In this document: piece after piece, positions 5,653 to 6,787 of the stretch | Position numbering within the stretch: the first letter of the stretch is position 1 | Layout: every line of letters begins with the position of its first letter | Assembly: GCA_031280075.1 (NCBI GenBank) | Contig: JAITHG010000006.1 | Location: 1-6,787, forward strand | Source of the DNA: Eubacteriales Family XIII. Incertae Sedis bacterium | GTDB taxonomy: Bacteria; Bacillota_A; Clostridia; Peptostreptococcales; Anaerovoracaceae | Length of the DNA stretch: 6,787 bases | Direction of reading: 5' to 3' | Translations under genes and position numbers: made by a program | The notes under the pieces: generated by a model | The model's input: the letters and a program-made list of their open reading frames with translations, nothing else | Database searches by the model: none | What the model was told of the DNA's origin: nothing

Positions 5653-6787
5653 ATGCAACAGCGTTCTTTTTTTGAACAGCATATGTACGCCCCCCTTGCA
5701 GCTCGGCTCCGCCCGTCCAATCTGGACGGCTATGTCGGTCAGGAGCACTTGCTGGGGGAGGGCAAGGTGCTGCGGCGGCTGATTGAAAGCGACCAGATCC
5801 CTTCGATGATCTTTTGGGGACCCCCTGGCGTGGGCAAGACGACGCTGGCGCGCATCATTGCGGAGAAGACTGCGTCCGAATTTGTCAACTTCAGCGCAGT
5901 TTCTAGCGGGATCAAAGAGATTCGCGAGATCATGAACCGCGCAGAGGAGAGCCGCTTCGTCGGCAAGCGCACCATCCTTTTCATCGACGAGATTCACCGT
6001 TTCAACAAGGCGCAGCAGGATGCCTTCCTCCCCTATGTGGAGAAAGGCAGCATCATCCTTATCGGGGCCACGACGGAAAACCCCTCCTTCGAGGTGAACT
6101 CCGCACTGCTGTCCCGCTGCAAAGTCTTCGTGCTGCAGCCACTGACGCAGGATGCGCTCGAACGCCTTCTGCAGAACGCTGTCACCTTCCTGAACGAGCA
6201 GGGGGACGGGGATGGAACCCTCGCGCTTGACGAGCGCTATACTGCCATCCTTGCGGGCTTTGCGAACGGGGATGCCCGACTTGCGCTGAACACGCTGGAG
6301 ATGCTGGTCACGAACTGCGAGGTGCAGGACGGAAGATACGTTGTGACCGACGAGATCGTGGAGCAGTGCGTCAGCCGAAAGTTCCTTCTGTATGACAAGA
6401 GCGGAGAAGAGCACTACAACCTGATCTCCGCCCTGCACAAATCCATGCGCAATAGCGATGTGCAGGCATCCGTCTACTGGCTCGCCCGTATGCTGGAGGG
6501 CGGCGAGGATCCGCTCTACATCGCCCGGCGCGTCACGCGTTTCGCGAGCGAGGACATCGGAATGGCAGACAGCAAAGCCCTCGAACTGTGCATCGCCGCA
6601 TACCAAGCCTGCCACTTTATCGGCATGCCCGAGTGCAGCGTGCATCTGACGCACGCCGTCGTCTACTGCGCCCTGGCACCGAAGTCAAATGCCCTCTACA
6701 CTGCCTACAAGTCGGCCAAGGGCGACGCGCTTGAGACGATTGCCGAGCCTGTGCCCTTGGTCATCCGAAATGCACCGACAAGGCTCA
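5653..6787 (+). CDS. rarA: replication-associated recombination protein A (AAA+ ATPase), 3' end outside window
   Basis: RarA (MgsA, the Mgs1/WRNIP1 family) is a clamp-loader-like ATPase that acts at stalled replication forks with DNA polymerase and SSB. Visible from this start are QQRSFF (2-7), similar to a beta-clamp binding motif; PLAARLRP and YVGQEHLLG; Walker A GPPGVGKT (56-63); Walker B ILFIDE with D112; sensor 1 ATTEN (N143); arginine finger SRC (R155); and the family-specific C-terminal half with [26 protein letters not shown] and RFASEDIG. The reading ends in VIRNAPTRL, so about 378 codons are present and roughly 50 are missing. The frame is intact. The start is uncertain. ATG 5638 overlaps the candidate operator, ATG 5683 would remove the clamp-like motif, and no start has a strong Shine-Dalgarno; 5653 is preferred. 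The gene is divergent from the cohesin group and functionally unrelated to it. Confidence 0.93.
   Translation, partial: MQQRSFFEQHMYAPLAARLRPSNLDGYVGQEHLLGEGKVLRRLIESDQIPSMIFWGPPGVGKTTLARIIAEKTASEFVNFSAVSSGIKEIREIMNRAEESRFVGKRTILFIDEIHRFNKAQQDAFLPYVEKGSIILIGATTENPSFEVNSALLSRCKVFVLQPLTQDALERLLQNAVTFLNEQGDGDGTLALDERYTAILAGFANGDARLALNTLEMLVTNCEVQDGRYVVTDEIVEQCVSRKFLLYDKSGEEHYNLISALHKSMRNSDVQASVYWLARMLEGGEDPLYIARRVTRFASEDIGMADSKALELCIAAYQACHFIGMPECSVHLTHAVVYCALAPKSNALYTAYKSAKGDALETIAEPVPLVIRNAPTRL

Noticed and set aside
5466..5720. Short open frames on both strands across the palindrome (with RGFFVQGACVFTGSARSV on the plus strand)
   Set aside because: They are products of the palindrome, which reads similarly on both strands, and lack ribosome sites. 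Similar peptides annotated elsewhere would more likely be mis-annotated copies of the same repeat.
5527..6654. Long minus-strand open frame opposite rarA
   Set aside because: The plus strand encodes RarA with all AAA+ motifs in order, so the minus frame is a shadow. It also runs through the non-coding palindrome, which no real gene would be expected to do.

Overview
The window looks like GC-rich chromosomal DNA from a bacterium of the Negativicutes (diderm Firmicutes), most likely an oral or gut Selenomonas-type organism. That placement is an inference from the RarA sequence, the base composition, the Shine-Dalgarno-type ribosome sites and the cohesin/dockerin proteins; no rRNA or other marker gene is present to prove it. 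The window contains four protein genes in two divergent groups, with all functions read from sequence only.

Minus-strand group (positions 5311 down to 122). Transcription would run cohesin-anchor gene (4064-5311), then dockerin-bearing metallophosphoesterase (1247-3880), then a YibE/F-family membrane protein (122-1246). The first gene encodes an exported protein with one cohesin-like domain, a long Gly/Thr/Gln/Pro linker and a C-terminal membrane segment. The second encodes an 877-residue exported multidomain phosphoesterase that ends in a well-formed two-loop type I dockerin. The third starts on the base after the stop codon of the second. The simplest reading is a small surface or periplasmic system: the membrane-anchored cohesin holds the phosphoesterase through its dockerin, and the YibE/F protein acts in the membrane in an unknown, perhaps transport-related, role. 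This looks like a one-enzyme relative of cellulosome architecture with a phosphatase rather than a glycoside hydrolase.

Plus-strand group (5653 to the window edge). This is rarA (mgsA), the AAA+ ATPase of stalled-fork metabolism, cut off by the window end. Its upstream region holds a GAAC-N4-GTTC palindrome like a Firmicutes LexA (SOS) operator, placed between the -35 and -10 of a candidate extended -10 promoter.

Non-coding structure. Between the divergent groups lies a 127-bp imperfect palindrome (5489-5615) that can fold almost end to end. Its wobble pairs are G-U in the plus-strand reading, as expected of a transcribed structured RNA. The 183-bp gap between the cohesin gene and the phosphoesterase gene (3881-4063) contains a duplicated ribosome-site leader and a GC-rich inverted repeat, but no convincing terminator. 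Downstream of the YibE/F gene, bases 45-109 hold five copies of a 10-bp motif in exact 10-bp steps, two in one orientation and three in the other, probably an operator array for whatever lies beyond the left edge.
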